Below are positions 8,426 to 16,904 of a DNA stretch of 57,763 bases, piece by piece. Source of the stretch: JBPRGG01 sp051418075 (GTDB lineage Bacteria; Bacteroidota; Bacteroidia; Cytophagales; Cyclobacteriaceae). The position numbers and the translations under genes were made by a program. The stretch is taken from the NCBI GenBank assembly GCA_051418075.1, contig JBPRGG010000141.1, forward strand, positions 1 to 57,763, in the 5' to 3' direction. Under the pieces are notes generated by a model. The model ran no database searches. It had not been told where the DNA came from and saw nothing but the letters and a program-made list of their open reading frames with translations. Within the stretch, counting starts at the first letter, position 1. The number at the start of each line of letters is the position of its first letter.

Positions 8426-10339
8426 TCAGTTTTTTATGTTTTTTTTCAAATTACCCTGCCGGGTATATAAAAGTTCCTGATTATCAATCATTCGCCTGAT
8501 TATACTAAGTGCAGTTTCACGATTTGAACCGGGCATAAGCCGTATCAATTCATTTACAGGATATTCCCTTTCATTTAACAAATCTAATAAATCTTTTCTG
8601 GTTTGTGATAGTTGTTCTGATTGGAAAATGGTCTTTTTTTGGGACACACATATATCACATACACCACATTTCTGATAAGAAATCTCCTCAAAATATTCCA
8701 GTAGTAGTTGGGTTCTGCAGCGGAATTGATGTTTCACATAATGGACTACCGCTTCCATTTTTTGAATCGCATTTTGTCTTCTATGTTCCAGCAAATTTTT
8801 ATCAATTGGAAGCTTTGAAGCATCAAAACGCGGAGTAATAAATGTAAGCTGAGGTTTTTCCTTCATTTTATCATAAATGGCGATTTCAGTTTGGTGCAAG
8901 TATTGCAGTTTTTCTTCTACCTCCTTAGTGGTAATATGTAGCATTTTAGCCAATTGAGGTTCTGAAATCTTCTGAAAACCGGAAAATATTTCACCGCCAT
9001 ACAATCTTAACAAGGCCTTGATCACATTATCCAATTGAGCATTGGCTACCTGAAACTGGTAAAGGTTTTTCTTATCTACACTGAAGTACAGTTTGGAAGG
9101 ATTGTAAAAGGTTTGATTGAGTTGGATTAAACCTTCCATTTCCAGTTTTTTAATAGCCTGATAAGCTTCCAGCAGGTTTAATTTATAAGTTTTGGAAAAA
9201 TCGTTAAGGTCAAAGTCGTAACTGGTCAACAGGTTGCTTCCCACAGCAATTTTATAGTAATTGGCCAGGCATTGGTACACTTTTCGCAGATATTCAACTG
9301 AAGGAGTGGATTGAAGCACCTTTTTTTGCAGGTCCAGGATGTCTTTTTCATGTACCAGTATCAGGGCATAAGCTTTCTTCTCATCCCGTCCGGCTCTGCC
9401 TGCTTCCTGATAATAAGCTTCCAGGTTTTCCGGCAGATCCATATGTACTACAAGTCTGACATCAGGTTTATCTATACCCATACCAAAGGCATTTGTGGAA
9501 ACGATCACCCTGGTTTTATTTTTGATCCATCGATCCTGTTTGACAGAGCGCTCCTCATTGGTTAATCCGGCATGATAAAAATCGGCTGAAATTTTGTGTT
9601 TTGACAAAAACCGGGCAATTTCCAGGGTTCTTTTACGACTGCGAACATAGACAATTGCCGTTCCCGGAACTTTTTGGATCACTTCTATTAGTTTTTTTTC
9701 TTTATCTTCTTCGAATCGGACCGCATAGGAAAGATTGGCCCGGGCAAAGCTTTTCTGGAAAACCTTATTTTGCCTGAAATTCAGCTTTTCCTGGATATCG
9801 GCTTTAACTTCACCTGTAGCAGTAGCAGTAAGAGCAATCATTTCAGCTTCAGGCAGGTATTGCCGGAAATCGGCTATTTCCAGGTAGGGGGGGCGAAAAT
9901 CATATCCCCATTGAGAAATACAGTGGGCTTCATCCACAGCCAATAATCCCACTTTCATTTTCTTGACCCTCTCAATAAAAAGCTCGGTTTTCAACCGCTC
10001 AGGAGAAACGTACAGAAATTTGATATTCCCATAAATACAATTGTCAAGCAGGATATCTATTTCCCGCTGGGTAAGTCCCGAATATATAGCTGCTGCCGGT
10101 ATATTCCTTTTTTTAAGTTGCTCTACCTGATCTTTCATCAGGGCTATCAGGGGAGATATTACCAGGCAAATGCCTTCAAGCATAAGCCCGGGCACCTGAA
10201 AACAAATAGATTTGCCTCCTCCGGTAGGTAACAGGGCCAGGGTGTCATTCCCTGCTATCACTGATCTTATGATGTCTTCCTGCAGGGGACGGAATTGCTC
10301 ATAACCCCAATATTTTCTGAGTATCTCTACTGGTTCCAT
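8426..10339 (-). CDS. recQ: ATP-dependent DNA helicase RecQ, short form
   Basis: This is a 3'-5' DNA helicase of recombination and repair. Walker A is LLPTGGGKSICFQ, the DExH box is AVDEAHCISQWGYDFRP, motif VI is YYQEAGRAGRDE, and the zinc-binding cysteines are in CRTQLLLEYF then CGVCDIC. A winged-helix segment follows, but there is no HRDC domain after it; the protein stops at 637 residues. The ATG at 10339 is preferred over a TTG one codon earlier. The start overlaps the stop of the upstream gene as TGATG, so translation is probably coupled. It is the last gene of a comEC-deacetylase-recQ operon. Confidence 0.95.
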   Translation of the reverse strand: MEPVEILRKYWGYEQFRPLQEDIIRSVIAGNDTLALLPTGGGKSICFQVPGLMLEGICLVISPLIALMKDQVEQLKKRNIPAAAIYSGLTQREIDILLDNCIYGNIKFLYVSPERLKTELFIERVKKMKVGLLAVDEAHCISQWGYDFRPPYLEIADFRQYLPEAEMIALTATATGEVKADIQEKLNFRQNKVFQKSFARANLSYAVRFEEDKEKKLIEVIQKVPGTAIVYVRSRKRTLEIARFLSKHKISADFYHAGLTNEERSVKQDRWIKNKTRVIVSTNAFGMGIDKPDVRLVVHMDLPENLEAYYQEAGRAGRDEKKAYALILVHEKDILDLQKKVLQSTPSVEYLRKVYQCLANYYKIAVGSNLLTSYDFDLNDFSKTYKLNLLEAYQAIKKLEMEGLIQLNQTFYNPSKLYFSVDKKNLYQFQVANAQLDNVIKALLRLYGGEIFSGFQKISEPQLAKMLHITTKEVEEKLQYLHQTEIAIYDKMKEKPQLTFITPRFDASKLPIDKNLLEHRRQNAIQKMEAVVHYVKHQFRCRTQLLLEYFEEISYQKCGVCDICVSQKKTIFQSEQLSQTRKDLLDLLNEREYPVNELIRLMPGSNRETALSIIRRMIDNQELLYTRQGNLKKNIKN

Positions 10340-11241
10340 CAAGTGTAAACTTCTATTGCCTGTTTAAATGTATTACAATGTGCTTCAACGATGTCGGATA
10401 TACGGGGAGAATAACCTCCTCCCAAAGTGATAACCAAGGGGATCTGGTAATTAAAACATATTTCTATAACCATTTTATCCCTGTTTTTACAACCTGTTTT
10501 AGTTAAATTTAATTTACCCAGGCTGTCGCTGTCTAAAACATCCACCCCAGCCTGATAAAATACCAGTTCGGGTTGGACCTGCCGGATTAATTCGGGGACT
10601 GTTTGCTGAAGTTTTTGTAAGTAGGTGTTATCATCTGTACCTGTTTCTAAAGCTATATCCCAATCTGAAATTTCTTTTTTGACAGGATAATTATCTTTTC
10701 CATGCATGCTGAAGGTAAAAACCCGTTTTTCCTGTGAAAAAATAGCGGCAGTACCATTTCCCTGATGTACATCCAGGTCAATGATCAGTATTTTTTTCAG
10801 ATGCAGCATTTTTATCCCATACCAGGCTGCTATTGCCAGATCATTTAAAATACAAAATCCCTCACCCCGGTCAGCGAAAGCATGATGAGTACCTCCGGCT
10901 ATATTCAACCCCAATCCATTCTCCATGGCCTGTATGGCAGATTGGATAGTGCCAGAGGCAGAGGACCGGGCCCGCTGAATGGCCGCCTGAGAAAGAGGTA
11001 ACCCTATTTTCCTTACTTCTGCCGGTGATAAGGTAAGGGTTCTTAATTTCTGCCAGTAAGTTTCTGTATGAGCCAGCAAGATGTCATTTTCATGGCATAG
11101 ACCCGGATCAAAAATCATAGTTTCCTGTAGCACCCCTTCATGGATGAGTTGTCGTTGTACCAGTTTATACTTAGCGATGGGAAACCGGTGACCATCAGGC
11201 AATCTGTAATTGTGTTTATCTGAATAAGTAACTTTGATCAT
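10339..11241 (-). CDS. Histone deacetylase/AcuC/AphA family amidohydrolase
   Basis: Members are zinc hydrolases that remove acetyl groups from lysine, polyamines or similar amines. The 300-residue product shows GTHHAFADRGEGFCILND (the paired histidines), IDLDVHQGNGTAAIF (zinc Asp and His), the second zinc Asp in FYQAGVDVLDSD, and the glycine loop LGGGYS near the end. These cover the known catalytic set. The substrate in bacteria cannot be told from the sequence. The gene starts 17 bases after comEC and its stop overlaps the recQ start by one base, so the three form an operon. Confidence 0.92.
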   Translation of the reverse strand: MIKVTYSDKHNYRLPDGHRFPIAKYKLVQRQLIHEGVLQETMIFDPGLCHENDILLAHTETYWQKLRTLTLSPAEVRKIGLPLSQAAIQRARSSASGTIQSAIQAMENGLGLNIAGGTHHAFADRGEGFCILNDLAIAAWYGIKMLHLKKILIIDLDVHQGNGTAAIFSQEKRVFTFSMHGKDNYPVKKEISDWDIALETGTDDNTYLQKLQQTVPELIRQVQPELVFYQAGVDVLDSDSLGKLNLTKTGCKNRDKMVIEICFNYQIPLVITLGGGYSPRISDIVEAHCNTFKQAIEVYT

Positions 11242-11258
11242 TTGCTTCTAAATACCAG

Positions 11259-13352
11259 CTACAAGTGAACAATTCTTGCCCCCTGTTGACCTACAGCATA
11301 GCAGGAAATATTTGATGTTTCAGCTTGAATCAGCCATTTTCTTACCAGGTACCTCGAATTAGAACCATCCAAGATAAGATGGTTAAACCTGTAAAGATCC
11401 ATTACCTGATCCAGTTCATTCACTGCATCGTTACAAATCACCAGGTAATCCACTTTGGCTGGGTTAAGATAAGTAATTTCGGCATTATTCAAAAACAGAA
11501 AGGTTAATCCGTTGAAGGATATCAGTTGATTACCATGGATTTGTTTTTTTAGCGGAACCGGAGGCAAATTCAATCCCTTGTATCCTTTTAAACGGCGACT
11601 TGAGGACACATGGTAGTTTATTTTATCCTGGGAATAATTAATGCTGTCAGTATACGAATATAAAGATTCTCCATACATGAAATCTACTACAGTGGAACCG
11701 GGCACAGCATAAAAAACAATTTCTTTTAAATGAGTTTGTTGCACTTGTTTTAATAGTGTTGAAAAGGTAAATAAGCCCAGGCAGATAGTGGCCCAGATCA
11801 GATAGCTGAAACGTCGATAATGAAAGAACATCATTAGCATGATCATAAAAGCAAAAATGGCCAATACTTGTTGCCATTCCCAGTAAATGTCTTCAATTTT
11901 ATTCACTGGCAGCTGATCAAACCAGATTATGGTCTGATTCAGGGTATTTATCAGAAGAGATAATAGCTTACCCAACCCTGAAGCTAAAATTTCAAGGGGA
12001 GACAAGAGAAATAGCAGCAGACCGGCTGATAAGATCAGGAAGGCAGCCGGAATTACCATCAGGTTAGTGACCAAAGCCCACAGCGGGAATTGATGAAAAT
12101 AGAATATAGTAAGGGGAAAGGTCGCTATTTGGGCTGCAATAGAAACAGAAGTCAATACCCAGACCTTATCTGTTATTTTCGATTCCGGCTGAAACCAACT
12201 GTAGATTTTGGGTTGCAGGTATATGATGCCCAACACTGCCAGGTAAGAAAGTTGAAATCCTACGGATTCTATCAAAAATGGATTAAACCACAGCAATAAA
12301 AAAGCTGAAGCGGCTATGGTATTGTAAATATTGGTTTGTCGCCGTGATGCTTGTGATATAATGATGAAGGAAAACATAGTTACAGCCCGGGTTACAGAAG
12401 GAGAGAAACCGGTAATAAGGGCATAAAACCAAAGCAGCATTATTGAAAAAACGGCAAAGATCCATCTGCCCCAGGTAGTATTTCTGATGCCACCCAACAA
12501 AAACAGCAAAATGCCATAAATAACCCCGACGTGCAGCCCTGAAACAGCCAATACATGCATGGCGCCACTGGAAGCGTAGGCTTGTTTTATTTCAGCCGAA
12601 AGTTCTTCCTTTACGCCCAGGATCAGTGCTTTGGTGATTGCCTGAGGTTCTAACCCAAGGATGAATTTTTCTATTATTTGCTCCAGTTGATTTCTGCTAT
12701 AGGCAGCCCATTGGTTAATATTATTAGGGTTTGCCGGCTTATAAAGATTGATCTGACTGCCTTCATGTATAAAATGCTGTTGATAAATATTTTGATTGGC
12801 CAGGTACTTCTTGTAATCAAACTCACCAGGGTTTTTAGGAAATGGGATAGGCTGCGGCCTGCCCCTGATCACCAGATGGTCTCCTGTTGTTATCTTGAGG
12901 GCCATATCCCGGGGAAAATATACCAGTATTGTTCCTGATGCTGGTTTCCATTTTTTTTGAAAAATGCCCCTGATTTCAAATGTCAGCTTTTGGGATCTTT
13001 CAGTGTAAGCTGTGCCCAGTACCTTACCCTGATAAAAAGAGTAATCTTCCTGATGGATCAGGTGGTCATTTTTGAAATGCTGGGAATGCTGCCCGTGCCT
13101 GATAAAACCAGCTAAAAATAAGATCAGTAAACTTAAAAAGCCAATGGTAGTTTGTAATTTATAAAACAAGGTCTTCTTTGATATCAGGCAAAATAAAAAG
13201 TATGCTGAAATGACAACAAACAGGACTAACAGTAAAATCTCCTGAGATATTAGTGCCTTTGAAACAGCTAATTTTATATTAGCACAACCTATGCCCAAAA
13301 GGAAAGCAGCAAAAAATCGCACAAATGGAAACTTTATCCAGTAATTCATCAT
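11259..13352 (-). CDS. comEC: ComEC/Rec2-family DNA uptake channel
   Basis: ComEC moves single-stranded DNA across the inner membrane during natural transformation. The 697-residue product has three N-terminal hydrophobic segments, an OB-like soluble domain at about 100-210, and the competence core starting ALILGVKEELSAEIKQAYAS and SGAMHVLAVSGLHVGVIYG, which is the family signature, followed by many membrane helices. The C-terminal metallo-beta-lactamase domain of the longer homologues is reduced: the tail (about 550-697) has no HxHxDH motif. This short form is usual in Bacteroidota. Two adjacent ATGs (13352, 13349) could start it. First gene of the operon. Confidence 0.92.
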   Translation of the reverse strand: MMNYWIKFPFVRFFAAFLLGIGCANIKLAVSKALISQEILLLVLFVVISAYFLFCLISKKTLFYKLQTTIGFLSLLILFLAGFIRHGQHSQHFKNDHLIHQEDYSFYQGKVLGTAYTERSQKLTFEIRGIFQKKWKPASGTILVYFPRDMALKITTGDHLVIRGRPQPIPFPKNPGEFDYKKYLANQNIYQQHFIHEGSQINLYKPANPNNINQWAAYSRNQLEQIIEKFILGLEPQAITKALILGVKEELSAEIKQAYASSGAMHVLAVSGLHVGVIYGILLFLLGGIRNTTWGRWIFAVFSIMLLWFYALITGFSPSVTRAVTMFSFIIISQASRRQTNIYNTIAASAFLLLWFNPFLIESVGFQLSYLAVLGIIYLQPKIYSWFQPESKITDKVWVLTSVSIAAQIATFPLTIFYFHQFPLWALVTNLMVIPAAFLILSAGLLLFLLSPLEILASGLGKLLSLLINTLNQTIIWFDQLPVNKIEDIYWEWQQVLAIFAFMIMLMMFFHYRRFSYLIWATICLGLFTFSTLLKQVQQTHLKEIVFYAVPGSTVVDFMYGESLYSYTDSINYSQDKINYHVSSSRRLKGYKGLNLPPVPLKKQIHGNQLISFNGLTFLFLNNAEITYLNPAKVDYLVICNDAVNELDQVMDLYRFNHLILDGSNSRYLVRKWLIQAETSNISCYAVGQQGARIVHL

Positions 13353-13556
13353 TGTTGATAATGCCTACACAAATAAAGGTTTTAAATTGATCAATTACTC
13401 AGAAGATAATGAATGTAACTTACCAATGAAAAAAATATTAATATAATTAACCTTTTTCAAAAACAATTGTCAGACTTGGGAATTAATCTAGTGTTAAGTT
13501 AGATCAATTATTTTTATTACTTATTGAAATTTATTTTAAATTAAAATTTTTTAACT

Positions 13557-14006
13557 ATGAAAACCGGAAATTTTTTAAACCGTATTATCTGGACTCTGAT
13601 GAGTTTTTCATTGGTCATATTGTTGTTTACCCAGTGTGAACCAAGAAGAACAACTACTGAAACTGAATTAGAGGATGAAACAGAGGAGTTCATGCAGAAT
13701 TTCGATGAAACTCAGCAGGAATTAGCCACTGAGGTAGAAACTGAAATCAATGATCTGAATACTCAGATTGAGCAATATGAAGCCAACATGGAGAATCTGG
13801 ATGAAGCAGCCAGAGAAGAGTATAGAGAAGTGGTGAATAATTTGGAAGAACAGAGAAATAATTTACAAACATATCTTGAGGACGTAGAAAATGCAACTGA
13901 AGAGGAATGGCAGGAAGTTGAAAGAAATACCCGTCAGACCCTGAATAATCTGGATAATGAAATAGAGCAGATTACTCAAAATATTGAAGCAGAGATTGAA
14001 TCTTAA
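13557..14006 (+). CDS. Acidic coiled-coil lipoprotein
   Basis: The 149-residue product has an N-terminal hydrophobic stretch ending LLFTQC, a lipobox with the cysteine at about 27. The rest is very acidic and made of heptad-like repeats (LEEQRNNLQTYLEDVE, WQEVERNTRQTLNNLDNEI), so a long coiled coil is predicted. After the cysteine come E, P and R, which does not match a clear surface-export signal, so the periplasmic face of a membrane is likely. No known family is recognised. The gene is single and ends in a hairpin terminator. Confidence 0.82.
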   Translation: MKTGNFLNRIIWTLMSFSLVILLFTQCEPRRTTTETELEDETEEFMQNFDETQQELATEVETEINDLNTQIEQYEANMENLDEAAREEYREVVNNLEEQRNNLQTYLEDVENATEEEWQEVERNTRQTLNNLDNEIEQITQNIEAEIES

Positions 14007-14025
14007 TCTTTCCAATTCATGTTAC

Positions 14026-14057
14026 AAAAAAAGGCTGTTTGATGACAGTCTTTTTTT
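14026..14057. terminator. Bidirectional terminator
   Basis: An A7 run, stem GGCTGT (14033-14038) pairing with ACAGTC (14045-14050, one G-T pair), a 6-base loop and a T7 run. It lies between the convergent lipoprotein and acetyltransferase genes and overlaps the end of the latter by two bases. Confidence 0.85.
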
Positions 14058-14493
14058 ATATCTTTTTTTTCATCTTATAATGCATAATGCCGCATTCATC
14101 AAACTGATCACCTTCTATTTCAAATCCAAATTTTTCATAGAGGTAAACAGCTCCAACTTGTGCATGAAGATATAACGATGGTATTTTATCCTCAAAATTC
14201 TCTTTAATATCTGCCAGTATTGCCTGAACCAAGGCTGATCCGATCCCTGTATTCCGGTAAGCTTTTTTGACTGCAAAACGTTCCAGTTTCAGTCCCTGTT
14301 TAGTTTTACGCCAACGGGCTGTGCCTATCGGTTTAGCATCATAATAAGCTAAAAAATGTACAGATTCGTTCTCATATTGATCCAATTCATCTCGTTCCGG
14401 AACTTTCTGCTCCTGTACAAAAACTTCCTTTCTGATAGTAAAAGCCTGTTCCAGTAAATTATCAGATTTGATCTTAACTATTTTAATTGCCAT
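14056..14493 (-). CDS. GNAT-family N-acetyltransferase (YjcF-like)
   Basis: The 145-residue product has the GNAT fold motifs: an N-terminal IRKEVFVQEQKVPERDE as in YjcF/ElaA-like proteins, the acetyl-CoA-binding RNTGIGSALVQAI (motif A, Q/RxxGxG/A), and LHAQVGAVYLYEKFGFEIEG in the C-terminal half. It transfers an acetyl group from acetyl-CoA to an unknown amine. It starts 9 bases after phoH and is probably in the same operon. Confidence 0.92.
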   Translation of the reverse strand: MAIKIVKIKSDNLLEQAFTIRKEVFVQEQKVPERDELDQYENESVHFLAYYDAKPIGTARWRKTKQGLKLERFAVKKAYRNTGIGSALVQAILADIKENFEDKIPSLYLHAQVGAVYLYEKFGFEIEGDQFDECGIMHYKMKKKI

Positions 14494-14502
14494 TGAAAAT
14501 TA

Positions 14503-15447
14503 TTATTTAACGATTGCTTTATCGTAGGCTTCGATAATTTCCTTGACCAGTTTGTGTCTGATCACATCCCTGCCGTCAAAGTTAATAAATCCAATTCCGT
14601 TTACATCTTTCAACACATTAACGGCTTCAATTAAGCCGGATTTTTGGTTTTTGGGCAGGTCAATCTGGGAGGTATCTCCATTGATAATAACCTTTGAGTT
14701 TGGCCCCATACGGGTAAGGAACATCTTAATTTGCATAGGCGTGGTATTTTGGGCTTCATCCAGCAAAATAAAGGCATTGTTGAGGGTGCGCCCTCTCATG
14801 TAAGCCAGCGGGGCAATTTCAATATCACGGTTTTCCTGATAGTACCTCAATTTTTCAGAGGGAATCATATCATCCAGGGCATCATAAATGGGCCGTAGAT
14901 AAGGATCGATTTTCTCCTTAAGATCTCCCGGAAGAAAGCCAAGGTTTTCTCCTGCTTCCACCGCAGGCCGGGTAATGATGATCTTTTTAACTTCCTTATT
15001 TTTCAAAGCCCGCACAGCCAGGGCCACAGAAATGTAGGTTTTGCCCGTTCCGGCCGGACCAATAGAGAAAACCAGGTCATTATGTTTTACCTTTTCCACC
15101 AGTTTTTTCTGATTAGGTGTTTTGGGCTTTATTACAAAGCCACGGGTGCCATAAAGCAGAATATCCTGCCGTGAATCTTCCACAACAGCATCGTCATCTT
15201 CTTCCAGGTAGGTTTTCACATTGTCATGGGTGATCTTGCCATAACGATGATAGTGGGCCAACAGTGAATTGAGAATGTCGTTGATTTTTAAAATTTCAGG
15301 TGTGCTGCCTTTGATCCTTATTTCATTTCCCCGGGAAACTATTTTTGATTTGGGAAAAGCGGAGGCTACTTCTTTGATATTTTTGTTTTCTACTCCCAGA
15401 AAATCTACTAAAGATACATTTTCTAACGTAATAATTTTTTCTACCAA
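14503..15447 (-). CDS. phoH: PhoH-like ATPase
   Basis: The 314-residue product is a cytosolic P-loop NTPase. Walker A is GPAGTGKTYISVALA, Walker B is FILLDEAQNTTP, and the family segments IIITRPAVEAGENLGFLPGD and AYMRGRTLNNAF are present, after an N-terminal KH-like region (about 1-90). The biological role of the family is linked to RNA handling and stress but is not fixed. The start must be the TTG at 15447: an in-frame TAA lies four codons upstream and the next in-frame ATG is deep in the ATPase domain, whereas the homologous N-terminus begins right here (VEKIITLENVSLVDFLG). Operon with the GNAT gene. Confidence 0.94.
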   Translation of the reverse strand: MVEKIITLENVSLVDFLGVENKNIKEVASAFPKSKIVSRGNEIRIKGSTPEILKINDILNSLLAHYHRYGKITHDNVKTYLEEDDDAVVEDSRQDILLYGTRGFVIKPKTPNQKKLVEKVKHNDLVFSIGPAGTGKTYISVALAVRALKNKEVKKIIITRPAVEAGENLGFLPGDLKEKIDPYLRPIYDALDDMIPSEKLRYYQENRDIEIAPLAYMRGRTLNNAFILLDEAQNTTPMQIKMFLTRMGPNSKVIINGDTSQIDLPKNQKSGLIEAVNVLKDVNGIGFINFDGRDVIRHKLVKEIIEAYDKAIVK

Positions 15448-15499
15448 ACGCTTTTCTGATTAATATTTATCTAATTATTTTAAAGGATTATTTTTTACT

Positions 15500-15507
15500 T
15501 ATTTTTG
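15500..15507 (+). promoter_or_regulatory. Candidate -7 box of the SAM hydrolase gene
   Basis: TATTTTTG matches TAnnTTTG exactly, 34 bases before the ATG at 15542. No clear -33 TTG was found in the AT-rich stretch before it. Confidence 0.45.
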
Positions 15508-15541
15508 CTTATCAAAGTTACATAATATTTTTTTTGTGTGT

Positions 15542-16306
15542 ATGGCAATTATAACTTTTATGTCGGATTTGGGGACTAGTGATCATTATGTGGCAGCAGT
15601 GAAAGCAAAAATATTGCAATCTATCCCAGACCAACAAATAGTTGATATCAGCCATAATATTGAACATTTTAATCTGGTACATGGTTCATTTGTGCTTAAA
15701 TCGGTATTTAGAAATTTCCCAGCCGGTACCATCCACATAGCTTCATTAAACGATCTGGAGCAGGGTTATCGTTTTATTGCCCTGCATCTGGAGGGGCATT
15801 TTTTTGTAGGACCAGATAATGGCCTTTTTAGCTTATTAAGTTCAAAACCTCCTGAACAGGTGGTGGATATCAGTACTACCATGGTAACTACTTTTCCTGC
15901 CCTGGATTATTATGCACCAACTGCTATAAAATTGGCTCAGGGGGTGTCTTTGCAGGAATTGGGCTACCCTATTGATCAATATAAACAATTGATCAACCGG
16001 CAAGTCAGAGCCACTAAGCAGCAGATCAACGGTCATGTCATACGGGTCAATCATTTTGGTAACCTGATCACCAACATTGAACAGGAGGTATTTAATATAC
16101 TGAATAAATCCGATCAGTTTACCATTATTTTCAGCCGGCACCGGTTTAATCAGATCCATCAATCCTATTTTGATACTGAGGCTGGCGATTGTTATATTTT
16201 TTTCAACCATCTGGGGCTATTGGAGGTCGGGATCAACCAGGGCAATGCTTCTGAGCTGCTGGGTATGGAATGTGACAGTCCGGTCACCATACAATTTCAT
16301 ATTTAG
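15542..16306 (+). CDS. SAM hydrolase (SAM hydroxide adenosyltransferase, DUF62)
   Basis: Family members split S-adenosylmethionine to adenosine and methionine using water; relatives are the fluorinase and chlorinase. The 254-residue product shows the family motifs TFMSDLGTSDHYVAAVK at the N-terminus, VDISHNIEHF, FVGPDNGLFSLL, and NHFGNLITNI in the C-terminal domain. Nothing suggests the halogenase insertion loop, so the hydrolase is the better guess. The ATG at 15542 is preferred over a GTG two codons earlier. It is divergent from phoH. Confidence 0.92.
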   Translation: MAIITFMSDLGTSDHYVAAVKAKILQSIPDQQIVDISHNIEHFNLVHGSFVLKSVFRNFPAGTIHIASLNDLEQGYRFIALHLEGHFFVGPDNGLFSLLSSKPPEQVVDISTTMVTTFPALDYYAPTAIKLAQGVSLQELGYPIDQYKQLINRQVRATKQQINGHVIRVNHFGNLITNIEQEVFNILNKSDQFTIIFSRHRFNQIHQSYFDTEAGDCYIFFNHLGLLEVGINQGNASELLGMECDSPVTIQFHI

Positions 16307-16341
16307 GTGGTAAATATCCGGCTGTTTTTCAGGTTGATTTA

Positions 16342-16372
16342 TTGTATTTTAGCAAATCTTTAAATATGTTTG
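16342..16372 (+). promoter_or_regulatory. Promoter of tRNA-Leu
   Basis: TTG at 16342-16344 and TATGTTTG at 16365-16372 are separated by 20 bases, matching the Bacteroidota consensus TTG-N17-23-TAnnTTTG. The tRNA begins 38 bases after the box. Confidence 0.75.
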
Positions 16373-16409
16373 CAGCCCAAAATGAACCACGGTTCTATTG
16401 GAAAATGAA

Positions 16410-16493
16410 GCCCAGGTGGCGGAACTGGTAGACGCGCTGGTCTCAAAAACCAGTGGTAGCAATACCGTACCGGTTCGATTCCGGTCCTGGGTA
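16410..16493 (+). tRNA. tRNA-Leu, anticodon CAA
   Basis: The acceptor stem GCCCAGG pairs with CCTGGGT (last pair G-T), followed by discriminator A. The D stem is GCG/CGC, the anticodon stem CTGGT/ACCAG encloses loop CTCAAAA with anticodon CAA (reads UUG), the long variable arm GGTA-GCAA-TACC marks a class II tRNA, and the T stem ACCGG/CCGGT encloses TTCGATT. CCA is not encoded. A terminator hairpin follows. Confidence 0.97.
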
Positions 16494-16507
16494 CGTTTAG
16501 TTTCTGG

Positions 16508-16543
16508 AATGCCCGTTATACAAGATTATAGCGGGCATTTTTT
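16508..16543 (+). terminator. Terminator of tRNA-Leu
   Basis: AATGCCCG (16508-16515) pairs with CGGGCATT (16532-16539), extended inward by TATA pairs (16517-16520 with 16527-16530), followed by a T-run. Confidence 0.88.
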
Positions 16544-16569
16544 ATTGTAATTTAGATTGTACCGTAGCC

Positions 16570-16736
16570 TAGTATGTTAATTATTAAATTGGTTTACTAA
16601 ATTTTTGCTATTATTTTTTCTTTAGACAAGGCAAAATTTGAGAGCATAGCAGCGCTACGGTTGAAAATTTTAACGCAGTATAAAGGAAAAAGAAGGGTGA
16701 AAATAGTGAATTAATTTAGTAATTAACACACTATAC
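16570..16736. repeat. Long imperfect inverted repeat, MITE- or REP-like
   Basis: The left arm (about 16570-16624, TAGTATGTTAATTATTAAAT onward) and the right arm (about 16680-16736, ending TTTAGTAATTAACACACTAT) are imperfect inverted copies, sharing TTTACTAAA/ATTCACTA-like and CTTTA/TAAAG blocks. The centre holds a small hairpin (TAGC-AGC-GCTA at about 16645-16656). No coding frame lies inside. It could be a non-autonomous mobile repeat; no second copy was seen in this window. It fills much of the 410-base gap between the tRNA and the heparinase gene; the remaining 170 bases after it show nothing else. Confidence 0.6.
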
Positions 16737-16904
16737 TATCAAGAGATAATAAAGTGTATCCTGAGAATAATGGTTGTGCCCAACCTTCTTTTGTCCCCAC
16801 CTTCCTGATAATGCTTTTTTAAATAGATTTTCAATAGCTAATAAAACTGTTTTTATTATATTTAAATCTGATAAATGCATGCCTCTAAAACCAATTAATG
16901 TATT

